From positions 12,704 to 76,703 of the forward strand of contig CAZKGO010000012.1 in NCBI GenBank assembly GCA_964552235.1: DNA of 64,000 nucleotides. Direction: 5' to 3'. The notes under the pieces are model-generated. The model saw nothing but the letters and a program-made list of their open reading frames with translations. It was not told where the DNA came from and ran no database searches. Position 1 is the first letter of the stretch. Each line of letters starts with the position of its first letter. Position numbers and translations under genes: made by a program. Source of the DNA: CAVTHK01 sp964552235. Lineage in GTDB: Bacteria > Spirochaetota > Spirochaetia > SZUA-6 > CAVTHK01. Below are positions 25,648 to 34,075 of this stretch, one piece after another.

Positions 25648-26507
25648 TCGCTCTTCACGTCCCATTTGTTGGCTTTCAGGTTCCTGTAAATGTAGAAGCC
25701 GCCCATGAGGGAGGAGAGCAGGAAGAGGAACACGGAGATCGCCGCGGACTTCTCCATGTTCTGGAACGTACCGAATTCCTGCTGAAGGGCCACGCCGAGC
25801 ATCATCGGCGCCCGCGCGCCCATCAGGTAGGGCGTGGTAAAGGCTGCGACATTGCCCATGAACACGAAGGTAACGGCGATGAGGAAATCGTTGCGCGAGA
25901 GAGGAAAGATCATGTGGAAGAACACCCGCAGCTTGCCCGCCCCGACGTCCCGTGCGCTCTCGATGATCGAGCGCGGGATGCCCTGGAGGCTCGCGCTGAT
26001 CAGCATGGTGGAGAAGGGGAAGTTGAACCAACAGTTGGCCAGAATGATGCCTTTTTGCGTGTACATCAGGCTCGGCTTGAAGTCGACGCCGAAGAGTCCC
26101 AGCAGGATGCGATTGATCGCCCCCGTGTCCTTGACCACGTTCATGATCGCGTAGACTGCCACGATGGTGGGGATGAAACGCGGGATCAGGTAGAGCTTCG
26201 AGATCGCACGCGAGACCCAGCTGTCGGTAAAGGAGATGTAGAGGGCCAGCAGGTAGGACACGACGGCAACGATCAGCACCGTGAACACCACGATCACCAG
26301 TGTGTACTTGATGTTCGCCACCATGTAGGCTTCGGTGAGGATCTCGCGGTAGTTGACGAGGGAGAACCCCCTGGTCTCGGGATCGGTAAAGCTGAGCGCC
26401 ACCGACCGGCCGATGGGGTAGACGACCATCACGCAGATGACGCAGAACGAGGGCAGGGCCAGGAGCAGCCCCAACAGCCTCTGTTCTCGTGCCCGCTTGT
26501 CAGCCAT
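25644..26507 (-). CDS. ABC transporter permease, Pot/Afu (spermidine/iron/phosphate-ester) type
   Basis: Inner-membrane permease, 287 aa, six helices. Cytoplasmic EAA loop ESARDVGAGKLRVFFHMIFPL about two thirds along. The N-terminus MADKRAREQRLLGLLLALPS leads into helix 1. The gene lies after the binding-protein gene, separated by a hairpin, and overlaps the small downstream gene. One of two non-identical permeases of this importer. Confidence 0.9.
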   Translation of the reverse strand: MADKRAREQRLLGLLLALPSFCVICVMVVYPIGRSVALSFTDPETRGFSLVNYREILTEAYMVANIKYTLVIVVFTVLIVAVVSYLLALYISFTDSWVSRAISKLYLIPRFIPTIVAVYAIMNVVKDTGAINRILLGLFGVDFKPSLMYTQKGIILANCWFNFPFSTMLISASLQGIPRSIIESARDVGAGKLRVFFHMIFPLSRNDFLIAVTFVFMGNVAAFTTPYLMGARAPMMLGVALQQEFGTFQNMEKSAAISVFLFLLSSLMGGFYIYRNLKANKWDVKSE

Positions 26508-26534
26508 GCCTGCGGTCTCCCTCTGCGCGAACAT

Positions 26535-26562
26535 GCCGCCGGTCCGCGGTCGGGCCGGCGGC
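26535..26562 (-). repeat. Intercistronic hairpin between SBP and permease
   Basis: GCCGCCGGTCC (26535-26545) pairs with GGGCCGGCGGC (26552-26562, one G-T pair) around a 6-nt loop, 15 bp after the SBP stop. No T-run. Confidence 0.65.
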
Positions 26563-26577
26563 CGCATGCGCATGCGC

Positions 26578-27711
26578 TCAGGGCAGAGTCGCGATCTCCT
26601 TGCTCCAGCGCTGGTTCAGCTTGGTGCCGAGGCCTCCGATGGTGTACGTGCGGAACTTGATCTCGAGACCGGAGAGCAGGTCGACCGTGGCCTTTGGAAG
26701 CTTCGCGCTGTCGATCACCGGGATCGCCTTCATGACGTTGACGAGCTTGTCCTGGGCGGCTACCGACGCAACGTAGTCCAGGAACTTCATGGCCTGCGCG
26801 GCATTCTTGCTCATCGACGGGATCACGCACAGCGTGATGTTGCCCGTGAGCGGCGGATCGATCTGCTGCAGCTTGATGCTCTTCGGGAGGAGCCCCCGCG
26901 ACTTCTGGTCTAGGGTCATGTCTGCCCACGCCGGGCACATCCAGATGGTTCCGGCTGCCAGGAGGTCCAGCGAGCCCTGGTTCTTGACCGTGTACTGCAC
27001 CTTTCCCGAGGCCTTGTACATGTACGGGTGCAGGTCCGCGAGCACCTTGAGGCCGGCGTCCCACTGGGCCATCCACTTCTCGTCGGGCGAGGTGAGCGCC
27101 TCGGCAGGCATCAGGTTGTAGACGGTGGTGAGCACAAAGGAGCTTCCCGCGCCGCCGGTGCCCGGGTCGTTGTAGGCGAACTTGCCGGGGTTCGCCTTGA
27201 TCCAGGCGTGCAGGTCCTTCTCCGTCTTGGGAGGATTGGGCACCTTGTCCGAGTTGTAGGCGATGAAGACTGCGGTGCCGCGGTACGCCATCGCCCGGTC
27301 GGGCGCCACCGACGACTGCTTCAGGAGGCCGGCCATGTTGGGCATCTTCTTGGGGTCGAGCTTGGCGAGAGCCTCGAGACTGGCTTCTTTGGAGATCTGA
27401 GTCAGCTGGTTGTCGTCGGTATCCGCCATGATGTCGATGTCGATTTCCTTCTGCTTCGCGTTCCAGGCCGCGATGATCTTGACAAGGTCCGTCCGGGTCG
27501 CTGGCCCGGACGCCATGTACTGCTGCTTGACCTCGAAGCCCGGGTTGGTCTTGGCGAAATCGGCGATGATCGCCTCCCACTGGATGCGGACGTTGTCCGA
27601 CCCGCTCGAGTAGAGGTTGATGCTCTTCGGGCCGGCCGCCTCGCCTCCGCCGCCCGCGAACAGAGGCAACGCGACGACGAAGACCGTGAACAGAACAGCG
27701 CTTCTCTTCAT
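26578..27711 (-). CDS. Extracellular solute-binding protein, PotD/AfuA-like
   Basis: 377 aa periplasmic binding protein. The signal peptide ends in LFAGGGGEAAG without lipobox. The mature part starts with INLYSSGSDNVRIQWEAI and has the ligand-loop-like YNDPGTGGAGSSF around residue 180, resembling the DPRxSGTG stretch of iron/sugar-phosphate binding proteins. The start overlaps the stop of the ATPase (ATGA). With phosphoesterases at both ends of the operon the ligand may be a phosphodiester or sugar phosphate; this is inference. Confidence 0.88.
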   Translation of the reverse strand: MKRSAVLFTVFVVALPLFAGGGGEAAGPKSINLYSSGSDNVRIQWEAIIADFAKTNPGFEVKQQYMASGPATRTDLVKIIAAWNAKQKEIDIDIMADTDDNQLTQISKEASLEALAKLDPKKMPNMAGLLKQSSVAPDRAMAYRGTAVFIAYNSDKVPNPPKTEKDLHAWIKANPGKFAYNDPGTGGAGSSFVLTTVYNLMPAEALTSPDEKWMAQWDAGLKVLADLHPYMYKASGKVQYTVKNQGSLDLLAAGTIWMCPAWADMTLDQKSRGLLPKSIKLQQIDPPLTGNITLCVIPSMSKNAAQAMKFLDYVASVAAQDKLVNVMKAIPVIDSAKLPKATVDLLSGLEIKFRTYTIGGLGTKLNQRWSKEIATLP

Positions 27712-28787
27712 GTGTTCCCCCTTGCGATAGTTTTCGGCCCCACGGGCCGTTCGGAGCCTCGCTTTATGGCATCCGCCAGCTCGGCAGCGGAGAGCGACCC
27801 TGGGATCGTGCCGCCCTGGGCCGGAAACAGCTGGTGACGCCCGATGCTGATGCCCACTCGGTCGCCCACTTTGTAGCCACCGCCGAACTCGCGAGACATG
27901 AATGCCCTGACCGCTCCGTGGCTGGTGTCCATGTTGATCTCGAGAAAGTGGCCGAGGACCATGATCGTGGTGATCCGGCCGTCGAGCTGTCCGCTTCCGG
28001 CCGGTCCCAGCGTGAGGTTCTCGGGCCGCACGGCGATGTAGCCGTTGCGGCCGTCGGCGAGGAAGTTCATGTCCCCCATGAACTCCGCGACGAACCGGTT
28101 CGTCGGGTGGTCGTATACTTCGGCGGGCGTGTCGGTCTGCTCGAACTTCCCGCGGCTCATGACCACGATGCGGTCGGAGATCGACATCGCCTCCTCCTGG
28201 TCGTGGGTCACGAAGAGGACGGTGATCTTGAGCTCCATCTGGATCCGCTTGAGCTCTTCGCGCATCTGCACGCGGATCTTGGCGTCCAGCGCCGAAAACG
28301 GCTCGTCCATGAGCAGGATCTCAGGCTTGAGGATCAGCGCCCGGGCAGTGGCCACGCGCTGCTGCTGGCCCCCGGAGAGCTGGCTCGGGTACTTCTTCTC
28401 GTTGCCTTCGAGGGAGAAGAGGGCCAGGAACCTCGTCACTTCCTCCTCGATGGTGCCGCTCGGGATCTTGCGCAGCCTCAGGCCGAAGGCGAGGTTCTCG
28501 AACACGGTCATGTGCGGCCAGAGGTTGTAGTTCTGGAACACCATGGCAGTCGGCCGCCTCTCGGGGGGAAGGCGGGTGATATCCATTCCCCCGAGGATCA
28601 CCCGGCCTGCGTCCGCGGTCAGAAACCCCCCGACCGTTCGCAGGATCGTGGTCTTGCCGCAGCCCGAAGGCCCGAGGAGGGTGACGAGCTCCGCCTCGGC
28701 GACCTGGAGATCGATATCGCGAACCCCTTCGCCGCTGCGGTACAGCTTGGTGAGCCCGACCAGCTGCAGCTTGGCTTTGCTCGACAT
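27708..28787 (-). CDS. ABC transporter ATPase, Pot/Ugp type
   Basis: 359 aa, a MalK/PotA-like subunit with a C-terminal TOBE-type regulatory domain (about 240-359, around YIAVRPENLTL). Walker A GPSGCGKTT (39-47), signature LSGGQQQRVATARAL, Walker B ILLMDEPFSALDAK, H-loop VTHDQEEAM. Only one ATPase gene is present, so it must form a homodimer under the two permeases. Ends 4 bp inside the binding-protein start. Confidence 0.94.
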   Translation of the reverse strand: MSSKAKLQLVGLTKLYRSGEGVRDIDLQVAEAELVTLLGPSGCGKTTILRTVGGFLTADAGRVILGGMDITRLPPERRPTAMVFQNYNLWPHMTVFENLAFGLRLRKIPSGTIEEEVTRFLALFSLEGNEKKYPSQLSGGQQQRVATARALILKPEILLMDEPFSALDAKIRVQMREELKRIQMELKITVLFVTHDQEEAMSISDRIVVMSRGKFEQTDTPAEVYDHPTNRFVAEFMGDMNFLADGRNGYIAVRPENLTLGPAGSGQLDGRITTIMVLGHFLEINMDTSHGAVRAFMSREFGGGYKVGDRVGISIGRHQLFPAQGGTIPGSLSAAELADAIKRGSERPVGPKTIARGNT

Positions 28788-28801
28788 CCGTTGCTCCTGC
28801 C

Positions 28802-29641
28802 CTACTTCATCTTGAAGCCGGCTGCGAGGGCGTCGGCGCCGGCGAACCTGCGGAATGCGGTGAGCAAAACGATGGTCGGCAGCACCAGGATCACGGCGAA
28901 CACAGCGCCCGCGGTCGACGGGTAGTCGAAGATGATCCCGTACATGACCACGGGGATGGTCTTGTAGTTGGGCACCCCCACCAGCAGCGTGCCCTGCGCC
29001 TCCTCCATCGACTGCAGGAACGTGAAGACGCAGGCGACCATGATGCCGGGTGCGGCGAGCGGCAGCGTGATGTAGCGGAAGGTCTGAAAGGGGGTCGCGC
29101 CGACGTCACGGGCCGCCTCTTCCTGGTGCGCATGAATGCTGCGGAACGCGCCCGCCGGAATCCAGGTCATGTACATCAGCGTCCCCAGGAGGTGAATCAG
29201 GAACACGCCCGGGAACGTGCCCATCAGGTTCAGCTTGTAGAAGATGATGGCGATGGAGACGTAGAGACCCATTCGCGGGAAGGCGTTGGCAAAGAGAAAG
29301 GAGAACTGGAACAGGGGCTTGAGCGGGAAATTGATCCGCGCAAAGGCGTACGCGGCCGGAAGGCAAATGCAGAGGGAGCCGACGGTGACCACGGTGGCAA
29401 CGATGAACGAGAGCGAGATCGAGGACACGAGGTTGTTCTGGCTCAGCACGAACTGCCACCACTTCAGCGAGAAGATGCGGGGGAAAAACCCCGGGTTGTC
29501 CACGTACGTGTAGTTGTCCGCGAAGGCGATCATCAGGGTGTTCATCAGGGGGCCGTAGAAGAAGAGGAGAAAGACGGTGAGCAGGATCGCCTCGAGCAAA
29601 CGCTTGGCGCCCATCGCGTGCAGCCAGCCGCGCCAGTTCAT
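28802..29641 (-). CDS. ABC transporter permease, Pot/Afu type (second subunit)
   Basis: 279 aa, six hydrophobic segments and an EAA loop (HQEEAARDVGATPFQTFRYITLPL). ATG 29641 shares a base with the stop of the upstream glycerophosphodiesterase gene (TGATG). Pairs with the permease at 25644-26507. Confidence 0.9.
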   Translation of the reverse strand: MNWRGWLHAMGAKRLLEAILLTVFLLFFYGPLMNTLMIAFADNYTYVDNPGFFPRIFSLKWWQFVLSQNNLVSSISLSFIVATVVTVGSLCICLPAAYAFARINFPLKPLFQFSFLFANAFPRMGLYVSIAIIFYKLNLMGTFPGVFLIHLLGTLMYMTWIPAGAFRSIHAHQEEAARDVGATPFQTFRYITLPLAAPGIMVACVFTFLQSMEEAQGTLLVGVPNYKTIPVVMYGIIFDYPSTAGAVFAVILVLPTIVLLTAFRRFAGADALAAGFKMK

Positions 29642-30333
29642 CACACCCTCCCGTCCCGCAGGGCGAGCATCCGGTCGACCCGGCGGGTCGTGATGTTGTC
29701 GACCGGGAGGCGCATCATGCGGCGCATCCCCCGCTCGCCGTCGACCGTCCACACCGAGACGACGAGACCCGCCGCGGACAGCGCGTGGGCCAGACGCCGG
29801 GTGAGCAGGCGGTGAGGGGCGTTGAGGCCCCGGGCGCCGCAATCGCGGATCCTGCGCACCAGGTCCCCTGCGCCCGCCCTGGTGAAGCGCTCGCCGAGAC
29901 TCGGTCGTCTGTTCAGCAGGTACGGCAGGCCGTCGATCTCGCCGCGGACCTTCGAAACCACGTCCGTGGTGATCCCCGTCAGGAGCACCCGGGCGGCCAT
30001 TCCCGATCGCTGGAGCAGATCACTCATCTCGCGGACGCCCGAATACTCCTTGAGATCGAGATTCAGGCGGATCGTCGGGTGAGAAGCGACCAGCTCGAGC
30101 AACTCGCTCAGGCGCATGGCGTTGCGCTGCAGCGGCGCGGGCAGAGGATCGTGGGAAAGGTAGGCCTCTCGGTCCGGCGCGAACCGCACGTCAGCCTCCA
30201 GGTAGTCGACGGGAAGCGCGAGCGCCGCCTCGAACGATTGCAATGTGTTGGCCAGCGTGTCGAGGCAGCCCGCATGTGCGGTCACCGCCACGAAAGGCCC
30301 GGGCATGCGCGGAGGGGTCGGGCGCAACACCAT
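29641..30333 (-). CDS. Glycerophosphodiester phosphodiesterase-like protein with altered HR motif
   Basis: 230 aa, first gene of the phosphate-ester transport operon. The GDPD fold pattern is visible: a histidine in TAHAGCLDTLANT (His 20), the acidic pair EAD (Glu 46, Asp 48), HDP (His 61), and the late KEYSGVREM and SVWTVDG regions. The canonical HRG is HAG here, so the arginine that contacts phosphate is missing, and the PENT motif is changed to LANT. It may be a subfamily with another substrate or a weak enzyme. ATG 30333 has a GGTGAGG site and a strong promoter upstream. Confidence 0.8.
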   Translation of the reverse strand: MVLRPTPPRMPGPFVAVTAHAGCLDTLANTLQSFEAALALPVDYLEADVRFAPDREAYLSHDPLPAPLQRNAMRLSELLELVASHPTIRLNLDLKEYSGVREMSDLLQRSGMAARVLLTGITTDVVSKVRGEIDGLPYLLNRRPSLGERFTRAGAGDLVRRIRDCGARGLNAPHRLLTRRLAHALSAAGLVVSVWTVDGERGMRRMMRLPVDNITTRRVDRMLALRDGRV

Positions 30334-30348
30334 CGCACCTCACCGACG

Positions 30349-30376
30349 ATTGTAGGTGCATCCGGCGTGCTGTCAA
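30349..30376 (-). promoter_or_regulatory. Strong sigma-70-type promoter of the phosphate-ester transport operon
   Basis: On the minus strand TTGACA (30371-30376), 16-bp spacer, TACAAT (30349-30354), with the start codon 15 bp downstream. The spacer contains CGCCGGATGCAC (30356-30367), also found at 18792-18803. Confidence 0.75.
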
Positions 30377-30390
30377 GTTGGTGCCGGGAC

Positions 30391-30419
30391 TTGACGGCAT
30401 TCCGGCCGGTCGCTACGGT
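30391..30419 (+). promoter_or_regulatory. Promoter of the zinc metallopeptidase gene
   Basis: TTGACG (30391-30396), 17-bp spacer, TACGGT (30414-30419). Divergent from the minus-strand promoter just to its left. Confidence 0.5.
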
Positions 30420-30471
30420 TTTCTGCTGGACCAGGGCGGGGGCCAGCCCATCGCCAGGGGGCAAGAAAGAC

Positions 30472-31326
30472 ATGAAGTGGCAGGGAAGAAGGCAGAGCGA
30501 CAACGTCGAGGACAGGCGGCGCATCGGCGGCCGGACGGCGGCGGTGGGAGGGGGCCTGGGCGGCGTCGTGCTGGTCGTCCTGTACCTCCTGTTCGGCGGC
30601 GATCCCACCGAGATCATCCAGAGCCTCCAGGGCTCCGAGGTGGTCGCGGGCAGCGAGGCCGGAGGGCAGCTCAGCGAAAAGGACAGGGAGCTCGGCGAGT
30701 TCGTCTCCGTCGTGCTCGCCGACATCGAGGACGTCTGGAGGGCCCAGTTCCGCCAGATGGGGCAGGAATACCAGGAGCCGAAGCTCGTCCTGTTCTCGGG
30801 CCAGGTGCAGTCGGCCTGCGGGTTCGCCGGCGCGGCGGTCGGCCCGTTCTATTGTCCCGGGGACCACAAAGTCTACATCGACCTCGACTACTTCGAGGAC
30901 ATGCAGCGGCAGCTCGGCGCACACGGCGACTTTGCCCTCGCCTACGTGATCGCCCACGAGGTGGGTCATCATGTCCAGAACCTGCTCGGCATCATGGACC
31001 AGGTGCAGGCGCTGCAGGCGCGCATGAGCGAGCGCGAGTCCAACCAGGTCACGGTCCGCCTGGAGCTGCAGGCGGATTTCTTTGCCGGAGTCTGGGCGCA
31101 CCATGCGCGCAGGTCGCCGGGCTTTGTCGACGACGAGGACATCCAGGAAGGCCTCAACGCCGCCAGCTCGGTGGGCGACGACAGGATCATGAAGCGCACC
31201 CAGGGCTACGTGGTGCCGGACGCGTTCACCCACGGCACCTCCGAGCAGCGCATGCGGTGGTTCAAGAGGGGACTCGACACCGGCGACATCCGCCAGGGCG
31301 ACACGTTCTCGGCCGCCCAGCTCTGA
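30472..31326 (+). CDS. ypfJ: Neutral zinc metallopeptidase, YpfJ family
   Basis: 284 aa, typical for this family (Pfam Zn_peptidase). A charged N-terminus MKWQGRRQSDNVEDRR is followed by one membrane helix (about residues 28-42), so the protease domain is probably extracytoplasmic. The family hallmark CGFAGAAVGPFYCPGD (116-131) and the zinc motif HEVGHH (162-167) are present, with the third ligand in LELQAD (Glu 198). Physiological role of the family is unknown. Start chosen at ATG 30472 because the conserved family N-terminus begins there; the longer frame upstream runs antisense to the phosphodiesterase gene. Confidence 0.9.
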   Translation: MKWQGRRQSDNVEDRRRIGGRTAAVGGGLGGVVLVVLYLLFGGDPTEIIQSLQGSEVVAGSEAGGQLSEKDRELGEFVSVVLADIEDVWRAQFRQMGQEYQEPKLVLFSGQVQSACGFAGAAVGPFYCPGDHKVYIDLDYFEDMQRQLGAHGDFALAYVIAHEVGHHVQNLLGIMDQVQALQARMSERESNQVTVRLELQADFFAGVWAHHARRSPGFVDDEDIQEGLNAASSVGDDRIMKRTQGYVVPDAFTHGTSEQRMRWFKRGLDTGDIRQGDTFSAAQL

Positions 31327-31339
31327 GGCGACGGCGGCG

Positions 31340-32485
31340 CTACTTCCTGTTCGGGTTGTGGCGCAGCGGTTTGCCTTCGACCTTTTCGATGGGATCGTTC
31401 ACGTAGACCTTGCCCAGGCCGATCGCCGAGGTAAAGGTGCCGCCCTTCCTGTCGTCGCTGATCCCCTCGGAGAATCCCAGATCGACGGGGATCTTGCCTC
31501 TTCCGCCCTGCCCGTCCACCACGTAGGTCGGTCTGAGGAAACCCGTGGTGGCTCCGCAGAGATCCCTGCAGATCTCCTTGCCCTTGTACACCTCGGTCCT
31601 GAAGTGGCCTGTTCCCTCGACGAGGTCGGCGTAGTACAGGTAGTACGGCTTGACCCCCATCCTGCCGAGGCTGTGCACCAGGTCCCTCATCACGTCGGTA
31701 TCGTCGTTGACTCCCTTGAGCAGGACGCTCTGATTGCCTATGGGGATGCCGAGATGCCTCAGGATGCGGATCGCCTCGTAGCTCTGCGCGGTGATCTCGT
31801 TGGGGTGGTTGAAGTGGGTGTTGATGTACAGCTGGGGATCCTTGAGCGACCGCGGCGTGTACTTCCTGAGCACCTCGACCAGCTCCCCGTCCTCGATGAT
31901 GCGCTGCGGCCAGACGCACGGGACTCTCGTGCCGATCCTCACGATGTCGAGGTGGTCGATCTTCGTGAGCTTTCCCAGAATGTCGTCGAGCCGCCTGGTC
32001 GGCAGCAGCAGCGGATCGCCGCCCGAGACCAGGACGTCCCTGATGTCCTCGTGCGACGCGATGTACTCGACTCCCTTGTCGATCTCCTGCGTCGAGGGGT
32101 TCTTGTGCTCGTCGCCGACCTTGCGCTTGCGGGTGCAGAAGCGGCAGTACATGGCGCACTCGATCGAGACGAACAGCAGGACGCGATCGGGATAGCGGTG
32201 AATGATCGTCCTCGGTCCGCCGAGGGGAATATCCCCCTCCTCGTCGAGGGGGTCCGCCGTCAGGTCCATGTAGTGCTCGAGCTCCTCCACGTCGGGGATC
32301 GCCTGCCTCCAGATGCCGTCGTTCATCTTCTCGATAAGGCCGAGATAGTAGGTGTTGACCCTCATCGGGTACCTGGCGATCACTTCGCGGAGCCTGGGGT
32401 CGACCCTCGCCTTCTGGCCGGTGAGCCATTTCTCCAGGTCTTCGTAAGTGGTGATGGCGTTTCTCAAGATGTCCCTGTAGGCCAT
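31340..32485 (-). CDS. kamA: Lysine 2,3-aminomutase family radical SAM enzyme
   Basis: 381 aa. The radical-SAM cysteines are in ECAMYCRFCTRKR (Cys 110, 114, 117), followed by the family blocks VLVSGGDPLLLP, RIGTRVP and YYLYYADLVEGTGHFRT (lysine-carboxylate/PLP region). The enzyme uses SAM and PLP to move the alpha-amino group of L-lysine to the beta position. Products serve in lysine fermentation, in beta-lysine osmolyte formation or, in the shorter EpmB branch, in EF-P modification. At 381 residues it is closer to catabolic KamA than to EpmB. No lysine-fermentation genes are adjacent. It has its own promoter-like sequence at 32543-32572. Confidence 0.9.
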   Translation of the reverse strand: MAYRDILRNAITTYEDLEKWLTGQKARVDPRLREVIARYPMRVNTYYLGLIEKMNDGIWRQAIPDVEELEHYMDLTADPLDEEGDIPLGGPRTIIHRYPDRVLLFVSIECAMYCRFCTRKRKVGDEHKNPSTQEIDKGVEYIASHEDIRDVLVSGGDPLLLPTRRLDDILGKLTKIDHLDIVRIGTRVPCVWPQRIIEDGELVEVLRKYTPRSLKDPQLYINTHFNHPNEITAQSYEAIRILRHLGIPIGNQSVLLKGVNDDTDVMRDLVHSLGRMGVKPYYLYYADLVEGTGHFRTEVYKGKEICRDLCGATTGFLRPTYVVDGQGGRGKIPVDLGFSEGISDDRKGGTFTSAIGLGKVYVNDPIEKVEGKPLRHNPNRK

Positions 32486-32542
32486 GGAAGATTCTCCTAT
32501 TGCCCGCCCGGAAGCCGCAAACCCGCTTTCTGATGCAACGCG

Positions 32543-32572
32543 ATGGTATTCTCTGCAGGCAGACCCGTTCAA
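32543..32572 (-). promoter_or_regulatory. Putative promoter of the lysine aminomutase gene
   Basis: On the minus strand TTGAAC (32567-32572), 18-bp spacer, TACCAT (32543-32548), 58 bp before the start codon. Confidence 0.35.
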
Positions 32573-32589
32573 GGGCGCCAGCCGCGACG

Positions 32590-34035
32590 TCAGCCCCCGT
32601 CCTGCATTCCCTTCCATGCGTCGCGGATCAACTGGAAGGCGGGCTCCCTCTGCCGCCATCCCGCCTGCACGAGGCGCGAGACCTCCACGCCGTCGAGCTC
32701 CCTGGGAGCCGCGCCCCTCCTGAGGCTCAACGCCGCCGCAGTGCCGGCTGCCTCGCCGGTGGCCATGCAGGTCTGCTGGATTCTCAGCGAGGCCTGGGCG
32801 ACGGCATCCGATGAGATGATCTTTCCGCCCATCAGGAGGTTGTCGGCGCCCTGCGCGACGATGCAGCCGTACGGTATGTCGAAGTAGTCACCCTCGGCCA
32901 GTCGCTTTCGCCTCTCCACGACCTCGGGTGAATTGCCGTCAACGGCCGGGGCCGTGTAGCTGTCGGGCGGCCATATGTCGATCTCCCAGGAGGCCCGCGC
33001 GATGGTGTCGGGATGCTTCGCGAAGTTGACGGCGTCCTCGGCCGTCACCGTGGCAAGCCCGCGGATCCTCCGCGTGGAGCGAATGCCGACATGGCTGCCG
33101 ACCCTTGCGAGGAAGCTGTTTTCGCAGCCCGGCACGTATCTCCTGTAGAAGTCGGCGATCTCCCAGGCCTGCGCCCTGCCTTCGCGTTCGGCCCTCGTCA
33201 CCGCCTGCGGGTCGAGGGGATCGACGTTCAGGATCCGGCTGATCACCAGGAGGAGCTCGCTTCTGTGTCGGGGCATCTCCCACCCGATCCGGTTCTTGTG
33301 GACATACGCCAGAATTCTGCCGCTCGTGATGATGGGGGAGGCGAACTCGCCGCGGTCGACAGCCGCCCTCCAGTCGCGTCGCAACTTCTCCAGCTCCTCG
33401 TCGGTGGAAGGGCCCGCACCTGCCGGTACGTTGCCGAGGCAGACGACCTTGGTCGCGGCCATCGCGCACTTGCGGCCGGCCGCCCCCTGCTCCCAGGGTG
33501 CTTCCGCGTACTCGGCCACCATCCCTTCGCCCGTGCAGTCGATGACCCTGTCGGCAAAGACCGCTCTTCTGCCGCCCTTGGTCGCGACGACGACGCCCCG
33601 GATGGTCCGGTCCTGCACGACGGCATCGATGACGCAGGAGTGGTAGAGGGTCTTCACCCCTTGCTGGGTCAGCAGATCCTCCCAGGCGTACGGGACCATC
33701 TCCGGATCCACGACGCCGTGATAGTGGGGGGCTACCCACCGGAACTGCTCCTCCAGGACGCCTCGCCTGCGCTTGAGAGCGTCGATGTACTCGTGCCACA
33801 CGCCCAGGAAATCCGCCGCGTTGGTCGACAGGATCACGGCAACGCCCTGCGACACGGTTGCGCCTCCGAGGCAGCCGTCCTTCTCGATCAACACGGTGTT
33901 CGCCCCGCCCCTGGCTGCGCCTATGGCGGCAGCGCATCCGGCGGGGCCCCCTCCGGCAACCGCTACGTCGTACCGTCCCAGCACCGGGATCGTCCGTCCC
34001 GGCTCCCGATAGGCGCTGGTTTCTTCGCCCTTCAT
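32590..34035 (-). CDS. FAD-dependent oxidoreductase (GlpA/FixC-like fold, PF12831 type)
   Basis: 481 aa flavoprotein. The dinucleotide-binding motif VAGGGPAGCAAAIGA is near residues 26-40, with VLIEKDGCLGG supplying the ribose-binding acid at about 50-59. VIDCTGEG sits mid-protein and the C-terminal FAD block is DNLLMGGKIISSDAVA. Such proteins are common beside sugar ABC importers in Spirochaetes and Planctomycetes, but their substrates are mostly unknown. It is the last gene of the Lpl-type operon and a paralogue of the next upstream gene. Confidence 0.85.
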   Translation of the reverse strand: MKGEETSAYREPGRTIPVLGRYDVAVAGGGPAGCAAAIGAARGGANTVLIEKDGCLGGATVSQGVAVILSTNAADFLGVWHEYIDALKRRRGVLEEQFRWVAPHYHGVVDPEMVPYAWEDLLTQQGVKTLYHSCVIDAVVQDRTIRGVVVATKGGRRAVFADRVIDCTGEGMVAEYAEAPWEQGAAGRKCAMAATKVVCLGNVPAGAGPSTDEELEKLRRDWRAAVDRGEFASPIITSGRILAYVHKNRIGWEMPRHRSELLLVISRILNVDPLDPQAVTRAEREGRAQAWEIADFYRRYVPGCENSFLARVGSHVGIRSTRRIRGLATVTAEDAVNFAKHPDTIARASWEIDIWPPDSYTAPAVDGNSPEVVERRKRLAEGDYFDIPYGCIVAQGADNLLMGGKIISSDAVAQASLRIQQTCMATGEAAGTAAALSLRRGAAPRELDGVEVSRLVQAGWRQREPAFQLIRDAWKGMQDGG

Positions 34036-34075
34036 GGAATCACGCCCTTCGGGACCGCGCGCGGTCTCACGCCGC

